Source of the DNA: Betaproteobacteria bacterium
Lineage (GTDB): Bacteria; Pseudomonadota; Gammaproteobacteria; Burkholderiales; SG8-39
Length of the DNA: 22,611 nt
Direction of reading: 5' to 3'
Assembly (NCBI GenBank): GCA_011391185.1
Contig: JAABRB010000011.1
Span: 1 to 22,611 of the forward strand
The translations under genes and the position numbers were made by a program. How positions within the stretch are numbered: position 1 is the first letter of the stretch; each line of letters begins with the position of its first letter. Below are positions 15,091 to 22,025 of the stretch, piece by piece. The notes under the pieces were generated by a model, which saw only the letters and a list, made by a program, of their open reading frames with translations, made no database searches and had not been told where the DNA came from.

Positions 15091-15755
15091 TCGGACTTCT
15101 TCCGGTGCTTGCCGAGGCCGTGCTCGACCGCGCTCACCGCGGCCTCGACGCGCGAGCGCATGCCCAACTTGCGCAGGATCGCCTTGACGTGCAGCTTGAC
15201 GGTACCGTCGGTGATGTCGAGCGTACGCGCGATCATCTTGTTGCTGTGGCCGTCGGCGACGCACTCCAGGATTTCCAGCTCGCGCGGCGTGAGTTCCGCG
15301 AAGGGCGCCGCCGGGCGGCGCGTCTCGCGCTGCCGGCCGGTGTCGCTCCCCACGAGGCGCGCGAGCGTTCCGACCAGCTCGCGCGCGACGACCTTGTCGC
15401 CCGCCACGACGGCCTCGAGCGCCGGCAACAACTCCTCGGGCTCGATGTCCTTCAGCAGATAACCCTGCGCGCCGCCGCGCAGCGCCTCGCTCAGGTCGGC
15501 ATCCTCGCGACTCATGGTGAGCATCACCACCGGCGTGGCGATGCCGTCCGCGCGCAGCCGCCGCAAGGTCTCGATGCCGGTCATGCCGGGCATCTTGATG
15601 TCGAGCAGGATCACGTCGCAGGCGAGCTCGCGCGCGCGGCGCAGCCCCTCCTCGCCCGAACTGACGGAAGCCGCCACCTGGACGCCACGGCTCTGCAGCA
15701 GCTCCTCGATGCCCCGGCGCACCAGCGCGTGGTCGTCGATGAGCATCACCCGCAT
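15072..15755 (-). CDS. NarL/FixJ-family response regulator
   Basis: A 227-residue two-domain regulator. The receiver domain (1-120) has the acidic pair in MLIDDHALVRRG, phosphorylation site Asp52 (VILLDIKMPGMTG), Thr79-type switch in VVMLTMS and the lysine of GYLLKDI. A LuxR-type HTH follows at about 150-215 (LTPRELEILECVADGHSNKMIARTLDITDGTVKLHV as two adjoining segments), close to NarL. ATG 15755 is chosen because it begins the fold directly and lies one base after the kinase stop, so the pair is translationally coupled. It is probably phosphorylated by the adjacent NarX-like kinase and controls sulfur or respiratory genes; targets cannot be seen. The basic tail (GKHRKKSEPPSGA) overlaps a terminator-like hairpin. 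Confidence 0.93.
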   Translation of the reverse strand: MRVMLIDDHALVRRGIEELLQSRGVQVAASVSSGEEGLRRARELACDVILLDIKMPGMTGIETLRRLRADGIATPVVMLTMSREDADLSEALRGGAQGYLLKDIEPEELLPALEAVVAGDKVVARELVGTLARLVGSDTGRQRETRRPAAPFAELTPRELEILECVADGHSNKMIARTLDITDGTVKLHVKAILRKLGMRSRVEAAVSAVEHGLGKHRKKSEPPSGA

Positions 15756-15756
15756 C

Positions 15757-17016
15757 TCAATCCCGCACCGCGCCGCCGGCCGCCACGACCGGCGGCGCAT
15801 TGAAGATCAGCACGATGCGCGTCCCCTCGCCGGGTTCGCTCTCGATCACCATCTGGCCGGGCAGCTTCGCCGTGCGCTCGCGCATGATCGCGAGCCCGGC
15901 GTGGTCGCCGGGCATCGGCTCGTCCGGATCTTCCATGCCCAGGCCATCGTCCTCGATCAGCACGGTGTAGAGATCGCCCTCGCTGTTGAGCATGATGCGG
16001 ACGTTTTGCGCGCTGCTGTGCCGGCGGATGTTGGTCAGCGCCTCCTGGATGATGTAGAAGAGCTGCACTTCCTGGGCCGGCGCGAGCGCGACGGCCCGGC
16101 ATTCGTTCTGGAAGTACACCGCGATGCCGGTGTCCCGGCCGAAGCCCTCGACGAGATTGGTGATCGACTGCACCAGCCCGGCATCGGCGATCTTCAGCCG
16201 GTAGTTGGTCAGCAGGCCGCGCAGGTCGGCGTTCGCCTGCGTCATCGCGCGACCCAGGCGTTTTGCTTCGTACTGCGCGGCGCCGAGGTCCTTGCGCGCC
16301 AGCGCCTCGCTCAGCATCTTCAGTTGCAGCCGCATGCCGATCATCGACTGGGCGAGCGAGTCGTGGAGCTCGTTCCCGATGAGGGTGCGCTCCTCGATGA
16401 TGGCCAGGCGGCGCGCCTCGCCCTCCAGGCGCGCCTTCTCGATGGCGAGTCCGAGGTGGCGGCCCACGCTGATCAGCAGATCGCGCATGTCCTCGCCCAT
16501 GGCCGCGAGCGGCCGGTCGAGGAACAGGTTGTAGACGCCGAGAATGCGGTCCTGGTACTGCACCGGAACCACCACGAGCTCGGCGCAGTCGCGTTCGAGC
16601 ATCGGCCGGCCGATGAGCGCCGCGCATGCCGCAGTGCCGCGCTGAATGCGCAGGCCGCCTTCGCTTGCGGCCCAGCCGCAGGGGCAGCTTCCCCCCGCCA
16701 TCAAGCCGTCGCGCTCGACCACTTCCGGGTCGAGCCCGCGACTCGCGATGAGTCGCGTATGGCCGTCTTCGGCAACGAGCCGCACGCTCGCTGCGCGCGC
16801 ATCCACCAGCTCGATCAAGGTGTCCAGGAACCCGTCGAGCAACCGCTCGAGGCCGCCGGGCTGGCTCAGACCGGTCGCGACCTCGTACAGGATGTCCAGG
16901 GACTGGGTCTTGCGCGCAAGGCGCACTGACTGGGCTTGCGTGCGCGGAGCATTACGCGCCGCGGACGCGGTAGCGTCCGCTTGCGCGCCCGGGTCTGGAA
17001 TTTTCGGTTCCGGCAT
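15757..17016 (-). CDS. Soluble NarX-like histidine kinase with GAF domain and four-cysteine cluster
   Basis: A 419-residue sensor kinase with no membrane segment. A GAF-like domain spans about 40-195 and holds four cysteines: Cys111 and Cys113 (GSCPCGWA), Cys131 (TAACAAL) and Cys144 (RDCAEL), matching the cysteine module of the NarX/NarQ central region. The HisKA_3 dimerisation domain has His218 (NELHDSLAQS), and the ATPase domain shows the N box (EALTNIRRHSSA), G1 (EDDGLGM) and G2 (HAGLAIMRERTAKL). Unlike E. coli NarX it lacks the periplasmic nitrate sensor, so the Cys-GAF module is presumably the input, perhaps sensing redox state, oxygen or nitric oxide. It sits just after the dsr run, separated by a hairpin and a GGGTCA/TGACCC dyad, and is coupled to the NarL-like regulator. 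The ribosome site at ATG 17016 is weak. Confidence 0.92.
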   Translation of the reverse strand: MPEPKIPDPGAQADATASAARNAPRTQAQSVRLARKTQSLDILYEVATGLSQPGGLERLLDGFLDTLIELVDARAASVRLVAEDGHTRLIASRGLDPEVVERDGLMAGGSCPCGWAASEGGLRIQRGTAACAALIGRPMLERDCAELVVVPVQYQDRILGVYNLFLDRPLAAMGEDMRDLLISVGRHLGLAIEKARLEGEARRLAIIEERTLIGNELHDSLAQSMIGMRLQLKMLSEALARKDLGAAQYEAKRLGRAMTQANADLRGLLTNYRLKIADAGLVQSITNLVEGFGRDTGIAVYFQNECRAVALAPAQEVQLFYIIQEALTNIRRHSSAQNVRIMLNSEGDLYTVLIEDDGLGMEDPDEPMPGDHAGLAIMRERTAKLPGQMVIESEPGEGTRIVLIFNAPPVVAAGGAVRD

Positions 17017-17080
17017 GAACGATTTGCCCCGCGGCGCGGTCAGGGGATGCGGCGCTTCGGAATAACGACTGAGCGCATAT

Positions 17081-17100
17081 GGGTCATTCTAGACTGACCC
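17081..17100. promoter_or_regulatory. Inverted repeat with embedded -10-like box upstream of the NarX-like kinase
   Basis: GGGTCA and TGACCC form a perfect 6-bp dyad with an 8-base spacer. On the minus strand the spacer contains TAGAAT (five of six matches to a -10 box), about 70 bases before the kinase start. A promoter overlapped by an operator is a natural reading. No good -35 is present. Confidence 0.4.
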
Positions 17101-17102
17101 GA

Positions 17103-17124
17103 CGCGCCCGCGGGATCGGGCGCG
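17103..17124 (-). terminator. Hairpin after the last dsr-run gene, candidate terminator
   Basis: An 8-bp perfect stem (CGCGCCCG and CGGGCGCG) with a 6-base loop lies 14 bases downstream of the small membrane protein stop, between the dsr run and the kinase. The following minus-strand bases (TCGGGTCAGTCT) are not T-rich, so Rho or simple 3' end protection may be involved. Confidence 0.45.
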
Positions 17125-17138
17125 ACCAACGCAGCCGC

Positions 17139-17405
17139 CTAGCGCGGCGGCGGGCCGAGATCGCGCGGCTGACGCGGCGGTCGGCACCAGACCCCCGACA
17201 GGTCCCGTTCCAGCCACGATACCGCGATTGCCCAGACGCCCGCGACGAGCGCCGCGATGCCGAACCAGGTGGCGCGCATACGCGTCGCGGCCGCGATGCT
17301 GCCGTCGTCGGCGCCGAAGATCGCGTAGAGACCGATCAGCAGAAAGCCGCTACCGGTCAACGTCCCGAGCACGCGTATTCCCGGATCCTTGGTGTGCAGC
17401 CGCAT
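17139..17405 (-). CDS. Small two-helix membrane protein at the end of the dsr run
   Basis: An 88-residue protein with two hydrophobic helices: VLGTLTGSGFLLIGLYAIFG (about 12-31) and WFGIAALVAGVWAIAVSWL (about 47-65), joined by a short polar loop (ADDGSIAAATRMRAT). The C-terminal 20 residues are Pro/Arg-rich (RPPRQPRDLGPPPR), a composition also seen in the tail of the DsrR just upstream. I do not recognise a family. Its ATG at 17405 lies 9 bases after the dsrR stop, so it is probably the last gene of the dsr transcript. It stands where other organisms carry dsrS, but at 88 residues and with two membrane helices it does not look like DsrS. Confidence 0.65.
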   Translation of the reverse strand: MRLHTKDPGIRVLGTLTGSGFLLIGLYAIFGADDGSIAAATRMRATWFGIAALVAGVWAIAVSWLERDLSGVWCRPPRQPRDLGPPPR

Positions 17406-17414
17406 GTCGAGGCC

Positions 17415-17747
17415 CTACTTTCCGGTTGGGCGCGGCGGCCGCGGCGGCTTGTGCGAGGGATCGTTCGGGTTGATGAAGATGAAGCGCTGCTCGCCGGGAT
17501 TGATCTCGACGTAGTCGAGCGTCGCGCCGCTCAGCAACTCGACGCAGCCGGCCGACACCAGCACCTTGACCTCCCCCGCGACCACCTCCGCGTCGCCCTC
17601 GGCCTTGGCGTCGAAGCCCATGCCGTATTCGATCGTGCCCTTTTCGTCCAGGCGCGCGACGAGGCGCAGGCTGGCCTCCTTGAGGTCTGCCTGTTGCTGC
17701 GCGGACTTGAGGATCTGCTCGGCGGCCTGCGGGGTGATGGTGATCAC
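17415..17747 (-). CDS. dsrR: DsrR, IscA-like protein without cluster ligands
   Basis: A 110-residue protein of the A-type iron-sulfur carrier fold: ITPQAAEQILKSAQQ at the start, LRLVARLDEKGTIEYGMGF in the middle, and GATLDYVEINPGEQRFIFIN towards the end. True A-type carriers have three cluster cysteines including a C-terminal CxC; here Cys68 is the only cysteine and the C-terminus is a Pro-rich tail (PSHKPPRPPRPTGK). Loss of these ligands is the known trait of DsrR, which in purple sulfur bacteria is needed for post-transcriptional control of dsr expression. GTG 17747 is the start because AAGGAGAT stands directly upstream; an overlapping ATG is out of frame. The gene follows the DsrC-like gene by 25 bases. 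Confidence 0.9.
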   Translation of the reverse strand: MITITPQAAEQILKSAQQQADLKEASLRLVARLDEKGTIEYGMGFDAKAEGDAEVVAGEVKVLVSAGCVELLSGATLDYVEINPGEQRFIFINPNDPSHKPPRPPRPTGK

Positions 17748-17772
17748 GGCATCTCCTTCGGACGGGCTTCGC

Positions 17773-18111
17773 TCAACCGGTGCTCCATGCGCGCGGCCGG
17801 CGCATGCCGGCAATCTTGCAGGCCTGCTTGACATAGCCGTACGGAAAGAGCCGGAACAAGTCGTTTCGTCCCGCGCTTTTCCCACCCAGGTACCCGGCCA
17901 GATACTTGATGACATGACGGGCATCGGGAATGACCTTGCGCTCTTCGTAGTACTGGCGCACGAATCTGACCACCGCCCAATGCGCTGCGGAAAGAACGAT
18001 ATTCTCCTCGCGAGCCAGCGCTTCGGCAACCCGCGCGTCCCAGTCCGCGGGATCGAGCAGATAGCCTTCGTCGTCCACGGCGATCGATTTTCCCTGAATC
18101 ACGAGCGGCAT
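17773..18111 (-). CDS. DsrC-family protein lacking the C-terminal cysteine (RspA-like DsrC paralogue)
   Basis: A 112-residue DsrC/TusE-fold protein. The family core is clear: VDDEGYLLDPADWDARVAEA, then LSAAHWAVVRFVRQYYEE and LFPYGYVKQACKIAGM. The cysteine of QACKIAG is the conserved inner Cys (Cys-B). In DsrC the chain ends ten residues later in a GC pair carrying the second, catalytic Cys-A; here the end reads MRRPRAWSTG with no cysteine, and no other frame of the last 40 bases restores one. Without Cys-A it cannot form the DsrC trisulfide or the intramolecular disulfide that DsrMKJOP reduces or oxidises. A regulatory or sulfur-binding role is more likely. It lies between dsrN and dsrR, separate from the usual dsrC position. 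ATG 18111 gives the normal length; a TTG at 18129 overlapping the dsrN stop is the alternative. Confidence 0.88.
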   Translation of the reverse strand: MPLVIQGKSIAVDDEGYLLDPADWDARVAEALAREENIVLSAAHWAVVRFVRQYYEERKVIPDARHVIKYLAGYLGGKSAGRNDLFRLFPYGYVKQACKIAGMRRPRAWSTG

Positions 18112-18125
18112 CGTGCCGGTTCCGG

Positions 18126-19541
18126 TCAAACAGCGCTTTGCGACACCGTAGCGTGCTGCACCCTACAGCCGCGAACGAAATCGATGAAGCGCCGCGCCCA
18201 GCGATTATCGGCGACGTCGCGCAAATGCGCGTAGGACGCGAGCAGGTTCCGGTGCACGATGCCGTCGTGCCGGCCGTCGATGCCGTAACCGCGCTCGACG
18301 TCATAGGCGAAGCGAACTCCGGGCGCGACGTTCTCGACACTCGAGTAGTGGAACTCGTGCGCGCGCATGAGCGCCGCGGCGCCGGGTCGCCGCGCCGGCC
18401 ACAAGCCATGGCCGGTTTCACGCAGATGCACGTAGCCACGCCCGACCGGACGCGCATGCATGACGATGTCGACCGGGAGGGCGCCCGCCATCTCCGCACG
18501 GTGCCCGTCCCATTCGATGCTGCGCGCCAGATACATCAGGCCGCCGCACTCCGCGTAGGCCGGGAGCCCGGCTTCGATCGCCGCGCGCACTTCGGCGCGC
18601 AGCGCAGCATTCGCGGCGAGCGCGTCCATGTGCATCTCGGGGAATCCGCCGCCGAGGAACAGCGCGTCGACCTGCGGCAGGCGCCCGTCGCGCATGGCGT
18701 CGAAGGGCACGAGTTCCGCCCCGGCCGCGCGCAGAGCCTCGAGATCGCCCGGATAGTAGAAGCCGAAGGCGGCGTCGCGCGCGATCCCGACGCGCACCGG
18801 CGAGCCGTCTCGCCGCGCCGGAGCGCTCTCGACCGGGGTTGGACCCGTCGCAAGCAGCGACGCCTCGCGCGCAATGCCGAGCAGGGAACCGAGATCCACC
18901 TGGGCGGCAATGAGCGCGGCGATCTCGTCGACGTGCGTGCGTGCCGCCACGGCCTCGTTGCTCGGCACGAGGCCGAGATGGCGCTCGACGATCGTCAGGC
19001 GCTCGTCGTACTGCACCGCGCCCAGCACCGGAACGCCGGTGTAGTGGGCGATCACCGCGCGCAGCTTCGCCTCGTGGCGCGCCCCGCCGAGCTGATTCAG
19101 GATCACCCCGGCGATGCGGATGTTCCGGTCGAACGCCTGGAACCCGAGAATGAGCGGCGCGATGCCGCGCGTCATGCCGCGCGCGTCGATCACCAGCACC
19201 ACCGGCGCGCCGAGCATCGCCGCGAGCGCCGCGTTGCTGTTGCTGCCATCCAGGGCGAGCCCGTCGTACAGGCCCTTGTTGCCTTCGACGAGGCCAAGCG
19301 AGGCACCGTGCATGCGCTGCGCGAACTCGCCGCGCAGTTCGTCTGCGCCGCTCAGGTAGGGATCGAGGTTGTAGCAAGGCCGCCCGGCGGCGAGCCCGAG
19401 CCACAGGGGGTCGATGTAATCGGGCCCCTTCTTGAACGGCTGCACCGTCTCGCCGCGCGCGCGTAGCGCCGCGCACAGGCCGATGCACACCGTGGTTTTA
19501 CCGGAGGACTTGTGGGCGGCGGAGATGAACAGGCGGTTCAC
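18126..19541 (-). CDS. dsrN: DsrN, cobyrinate a,c-diamide synthase-like glutamine amidotransferase
   Basis: A 471-residue CbiA/CobB-type enzyme. The N-terminal ATPase domain has a P-loop-like ISAAHKSSGKTTVCIGL (6-22) and PFKKGPDYIDP (35-45); the C-terminal class I glutaminase domain has the catalytic Cys332 in AYAECGGLMYLA and the AHEFHYSSVE histidine region. DsrN is thought to amidate siroheme to siroamide for DsrAB, linking it to CysG in this window. Length equals that of family members. GTG 19541 is the start: it gives the proper NRLFISAAHKSSGK beginning and overlaps the dsrP stop (GTGA). The frame stays open far upstream, but that part is antisense-frame sequence within dsrP. The CbiA role in cobalamin synthesis is unlikely since no other cob genes are near. 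Confidence 0.92.
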   Translation of the reverse strand: MNRLFISAAHKSSGKTTVCIGLCAALRARGETVQPFKKGPDYIDPLWLGLAAGRPCYNLDPYLSGADELRGEFAQRMHGASLGLVEGNKGLYDGLALDGSNSNAALAAMLGAPVVLVIDARGMTRGIAPLILGFQAFDRNIRIAGVILNQLGGARHEAKLRAVIAHYTGVPVLGAVQYDERLTIVERHLGLVPSNEAVAARTHVDEIAALIAAQVDLGSLLGIAREASLLATGPTPVESAPARRDGSPVRVGIARDAAFGFYYPGDLEALRAAGAELVPFDAMRDGRLPQVDALFLGGGFPEMHMDALAANAALRAEVRAAIEAGLPAYAECGGLMYLARSIEWDGHRAEMAGALPVDIVMHARPVGRGYVHLRETGHGLWPARRPGAAALMRAHEFHYSSVENVAPGVRFAYDVERGYGIDGRHDGIVHRNLLASYAHLRDVADNRWARRFIDFVRGCRVQHATVSQSAV

Positions 19542-20746
19542 GCCGCGGTCGTCGAATCGACTTCGCCGTCGGCCAGGCTGCGCGGCAGGAACGGCAGCAG
19601 CTTGAGCGCCACGAGAGTGAGTGCCAGCGCGAGCGCGACGCCCCCCGCGCCGAGCGCCACTTCCGGCAGGCTGGGGACGTAGGCGGCCACGACGCCGTCG
19701 ACGAAACTGCTGGTGACTTCCTTCTCGGGAAACATCAGTTGGGGATACGCCTGGCCGCCGATGATGATCACGTAGACCTGCGCGAGGCCGCCCGCGATCA
19801 CGCATGCGGCTGCCGTGGCGAGCGCGCCGCGCGAGCGGTGCGCACCGGAGGCGAACAACAGCGCAAGCGGAACGATGCCCCCGACCAGCATCTGCCCGAC
19901 CCAGAAGAGCGCCGTGTACACGCCCCCGTCCAGAAGAATGAAGCGTTCGACGTCGTGCTGGCGCGCGATGTAGAGGTTGGTGAGGTGATGGACCGCGACG
20001 AAGTACATGACGGATGCGACGAACACGCCGAGCAGACTCCCGAGCCGATTCAGCACGGCATCGCCCAGCGCGCGGCCGCTCCAGTGGCAGGCGGCCATCA
20101 GCACCAGCACGAAGATCGCGAGCCCGAAGGAGAACGACATCATGATGAACAGCGGCGCGAGCAGCGCGCTGTCGTAGGCCTCGCGCGCCACCAGAAAGCC
20201 GAAGATCGAGCCGGTACCGGTGGTGAGCACCAGTCGCCAGAGAAATGCGAGCAGGCCGGCGCGCGTCGTGTAGCCGTTCATGCGGCGCTCGAACATGGTC
20301 CACAGGTACAGCGCCACGACTGCGAAGAAACCGGTGTACAGGAAGATGTTCCAGGCGAAGATCGATTTGAAGTTGTAGTGGGTCATGGCGACGATCAACC
20401 GATCGGGCCGCCCGAGGTCGAGCACCAGCACCGCGAGGCCGCCGGCGAGCAGCGTGAGCGCGAGCAAGCCGGAAAGGCGGGCGAGCGGCTTGTAGAGCTC
20501 GCGACCGAATACCGACGCGATCGAGGCGACATTGAGCGCGCCCGAGGCGGCAACGATCAAAAACACCGCAAATACGTGCGGCGTTCCCCACACGATGCGA
20601 TTGCTCATTCCGGTGATGACGTGACCGTGGTGCTCCATGGACCACGCGGCGCCCAGGCCCGCGAGGATCAATGCGCCGAGCGCGGCGAGCAGCGCGTAGA
20701 AGCCGCCGCTGCGGCCGTCGATCTCTCGGTACTGGACGCTTGCCAT
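19538..20746 (-). CDS. dsrP: DsrP, NrfD-like membrane subunit of the DsrMKJOP complex
   Basis: A 402-residue integral membrane protein with about ten hydrophobic helices, from FYALLAALGALILAGLGAAW (16-35) to LGAGGVALALALTLVALKLL (about 370-389). Family marks are VLDLGRPDRLIVAMTHYNFK after the third helix and ILLDGGVYTALFWVGQMLVG. DsrP exchanges electrons with quinone and works with the periplasmic DsrO and DsrJ in DsrMKJOP. It overlaps dsrN at its end. Its start at ATG 20746 is set back 160 bases from dsrO, the largest gap in the dsr run, and the gap holds two tandem hairpins. The ribosome site is weak (CCCAGAG), which may make expression depend on the leader structure. Confidence 0.93.
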   Translation of the reverse strand: MASVQYREIDGRSGGFYALLAALGALILAGLGAAWSMEHHGHVITGMSNRIVWGTPHVFAVFLIVAASGALNVASIASVFGRELYKPLARLSGLLALTLLAGGLAVLVLDLGRPDRLIVAMTHYNFKSIFAWNIFLYTGFFAVVALYLWTMFERRMNGYTTRAGLLAFLWRLVLTTGTGSIFGFLVAREAYDSALLAPLFIMMSFSFGLAIFVLVLMAACHWSGRALGDAVLNRLGSLLGVFVASVMYFVAVHHLTNLYIARQHDVERFILLDGGVYTALFWVGQMLVGGIVPLALLFASGAHRSRGALATAAACVIAGGLAQVYVIIIGGQAYPQLMFPEKEVTSSFVDGVVAAYVPSLPEVALGAGGVALALALTLVALKLLPFLPRSLADGEVDSTTAA

Positions 20747-20803
20747 CTCTGGGATCTATCTCGAAATCGCGGCCATGGTTCTTCGCGCAAAAAAAGCGGG
20801 CGC

Positions 20804-20871
20804 ACGAACAAGGGACGAATGTCCCTTGTATATCCCCGAACGAACAAGGGGCGCGCCCCTTGTATATCCCC
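20804..20871. repeat. Two tandem hairpin repeats between dsrO and dsrP
   Basis: Two copies of a unit of about 34 bases: ACGAACAAGGG, a variable centre, then CCCTTGTATATCCCC. Copy 1 folds as ACAAGGGAC-GAAT-GTCCCTTGT (20808-20829); copy 2 is the perfect 20-base palindrome ACAAGGGGCGCGCCCCTTGT (20844-20863). The centres differ yet each stays self-complementary, which points to selection on the stem. The rest of the 160-base gap (20747-20906) shows no gene. Confidence 0.8.
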
Positions 20872-20906
20872 TCATTTGCATGTGAAGTCGTATTTTGAGA
20901 TACGTC

Positions 20907-21632
20907 CTATAGGCCCTGATAGCGGACGCCGGTGTTGAGGGCGAGGTCGGCGCGGACCTGGGTCGAGGGCGCGGCGCGGAGGCGGCGATGGATTTCCGCG
21001 GAAGCGTCGTTCAGGTCGCCGAACACCATCGACTTGCCACCATCTCGATTGCAGGCTTCCACGCAGGCCGGCGTCTCACCGCGATCCACGCGGTGCACGC
21101 ACAGGGTGCAGGACTCGACCGTGCCCTTGCCGCGCGGCACGTCCGCCTTCTGGCCGCTCACCGACTCGTGGACGAAGGAGCGCGCGCCGTACGGGCAGGC
21201 CATGACGCAGTAGCGGCAGCCGATGCAGGTGTGCTTGTCGACGAGTACGATGCCGTCGTCACGCTTGAACGAAGCGCCGGTCGGGCACACGTCCACGCAC
21301 GGCGGGTGCTCGCAGTGCTGGCACATGAGCGGTAACGCCTGGGCGTATCCGGTGCGCTTGTCGCGCAGATTCACCTTGCGGATCCACTGTGCATCGGTCG
21401 CGGGGCGGCCGCTGCTCCGCACGCCGTTCTCCTCGTGGCAGGCGGTCACGCAGACGTCACAGTCCATGCACTTCGTGATGTCGATCAGCAGTCCCCAGCG
21501 TTGCAGCGCGGAGGCGGCCTCCTGCGGCGAGCGCGCCTGCGCGAGCTCGACCAGCCTGAAGCCCGGGGCGAGCGCTGTGCCCGCGGCGGCGGCAGCACCC
21601 CAGCCCAGGAACTGGCGGCGGTCCAGGCTCAT
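20907..21632 (-). CDS. dsrO: DsrO, Tat-exported periplasmic ferredoxin of DsrMKJOP
   Basis: A 241-residue iron-sulfur protein. A twin-arginine signal (SLDRRQFLGWGAAAAAGTAL) begins at residue 2, so the folded protein is exported to the periplasm. Four cysteine groups follow: CMDCDVCVTAC, CQHCEHPPCVDVCP, CIGCRYCVMACP and CTLCVHRV with PACVEAC, giving room for up to four clusters as in other four-cluster ferredoxin subunits. It carries electrons between DsrJ and DsrP. ATG 21632 is chosen because it puts the twin arginine right at the N-terminus and overlaps the dsrJ stop (ATGA); a start 12 residues upstream would be non-standard. The hairpin-rich 160-base gap to dsrP follows. Confidence 0.95.
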   Translation of the reverse strand: MSLDRRQFLGWGAAAAAGTALAPGFRLVELAQARSPQEAASALQRWGLLIDITKCMDCDVCVTACHEENGVRSSGRPATDAQWIRKVNLRDKRTGYAQALPLMCQHCEHPPCVDVCPTGASFKRDDGIVLVDKHTCIGCRYCVMACPYGARSFVHESVSGQKADVPRGKGTVESCTLCVHRVDRGETPACVEACNRDGGKSMVFGDLNDASAEIHRRLRAAPSTQVRADLALNTGVRYQGL

Positions 21633-22006
21633 CGGGAGGCCTCGCTCTGTCGCTGCGGCGTGTGGCACTCAAAGCAATCGATGCTGACCGAGGCGTATGC
21701 GTGGCAGCTCGCGCAAAAGCCGTCCTTGCCGAGCACGGTGCCAGTCTCGCGGCTGGCGTGGCAGTCGACGCAATTCTTCAGGCTGAAGCGCGGCTCGCGC
21801 AGTCCTTGGTGCATGGTCCGGTCGCGCTGATGCAGAAGGAGCTTCATGTGGTCGCGGCGCATCTCGGCGGCAGGCGCCACGCAGGCGTCACCCTGCTCGA
21901 TCTTGATCACCGGCATCGCCACGCGACTGGCGCGCTTGTCTTGCGTATCGGCAAAGCCCGCAACGCTCAGCAAGGCAGCCAGCACTGCAACGGTGAGGCG
22001 GATCAT
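21629..22006 (-). CDS. dsrJ: DsrJ, periplasmic triheme cytochrome c
   Basis: A 125-residue protein with an N-terminal hydrophobic segment (LTVAVLAALLSVAGFA, 4-19) that acts as a signal or anchor and puts the rest in the periplasm. Three CxxCH haem c sites are present: CVDCH (79-83), CASCH (98-102) and CFECH (111-115). Cys42 in GDACVAPAAEMRRDHM is placed like the cysteine that ligates one haem of DsrJ in purple sulfur bacteria (His/Cys ligation). This cytochrome is part of the DsrMKJOP complex, where the unusual haem may take part in sulfur chemistry. It starts 19 bases after dsrL and overlaps dsrO. Confidence 0.95.
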   Translation of the reverse strand: MIRLTVAVLAALLSVAGFADTQDKRASRVAMPVIKIEQGDACVAPAAEMRRDHMKLLLHQRDRTMHQGLREPRFSLKNCVDCHASRETGTVLGKDGFCASCHAYASVSIDCFECHTPQRQSEASR

Positions 22007-22025
22007 CGTCCCGTCTTCCCGGCGC

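Noticed and set aside
13573..15264. 563-codon minus-strand open frame opposite the HTH-flavoprotein gene
   Set aside because: The plus-strand frame carries recognisable 2Fe-2S and reductase motifs; the opposite translation is low-complexity and Arg-rich.
19542..20645. Upstream extension of the dsrN frame giving an 839-residue protein
   Set aside because: The extra 368 residues are out-of-frame sequence within dsrP; the GTG at 19541 gives the normal CbiA start.
20804..20871. Intrinsic terminator after dsrO
   Set aside because: The stems are strong, but no T-run follows on the minus strand and dsrP and dsrN must be expressed with the operon.
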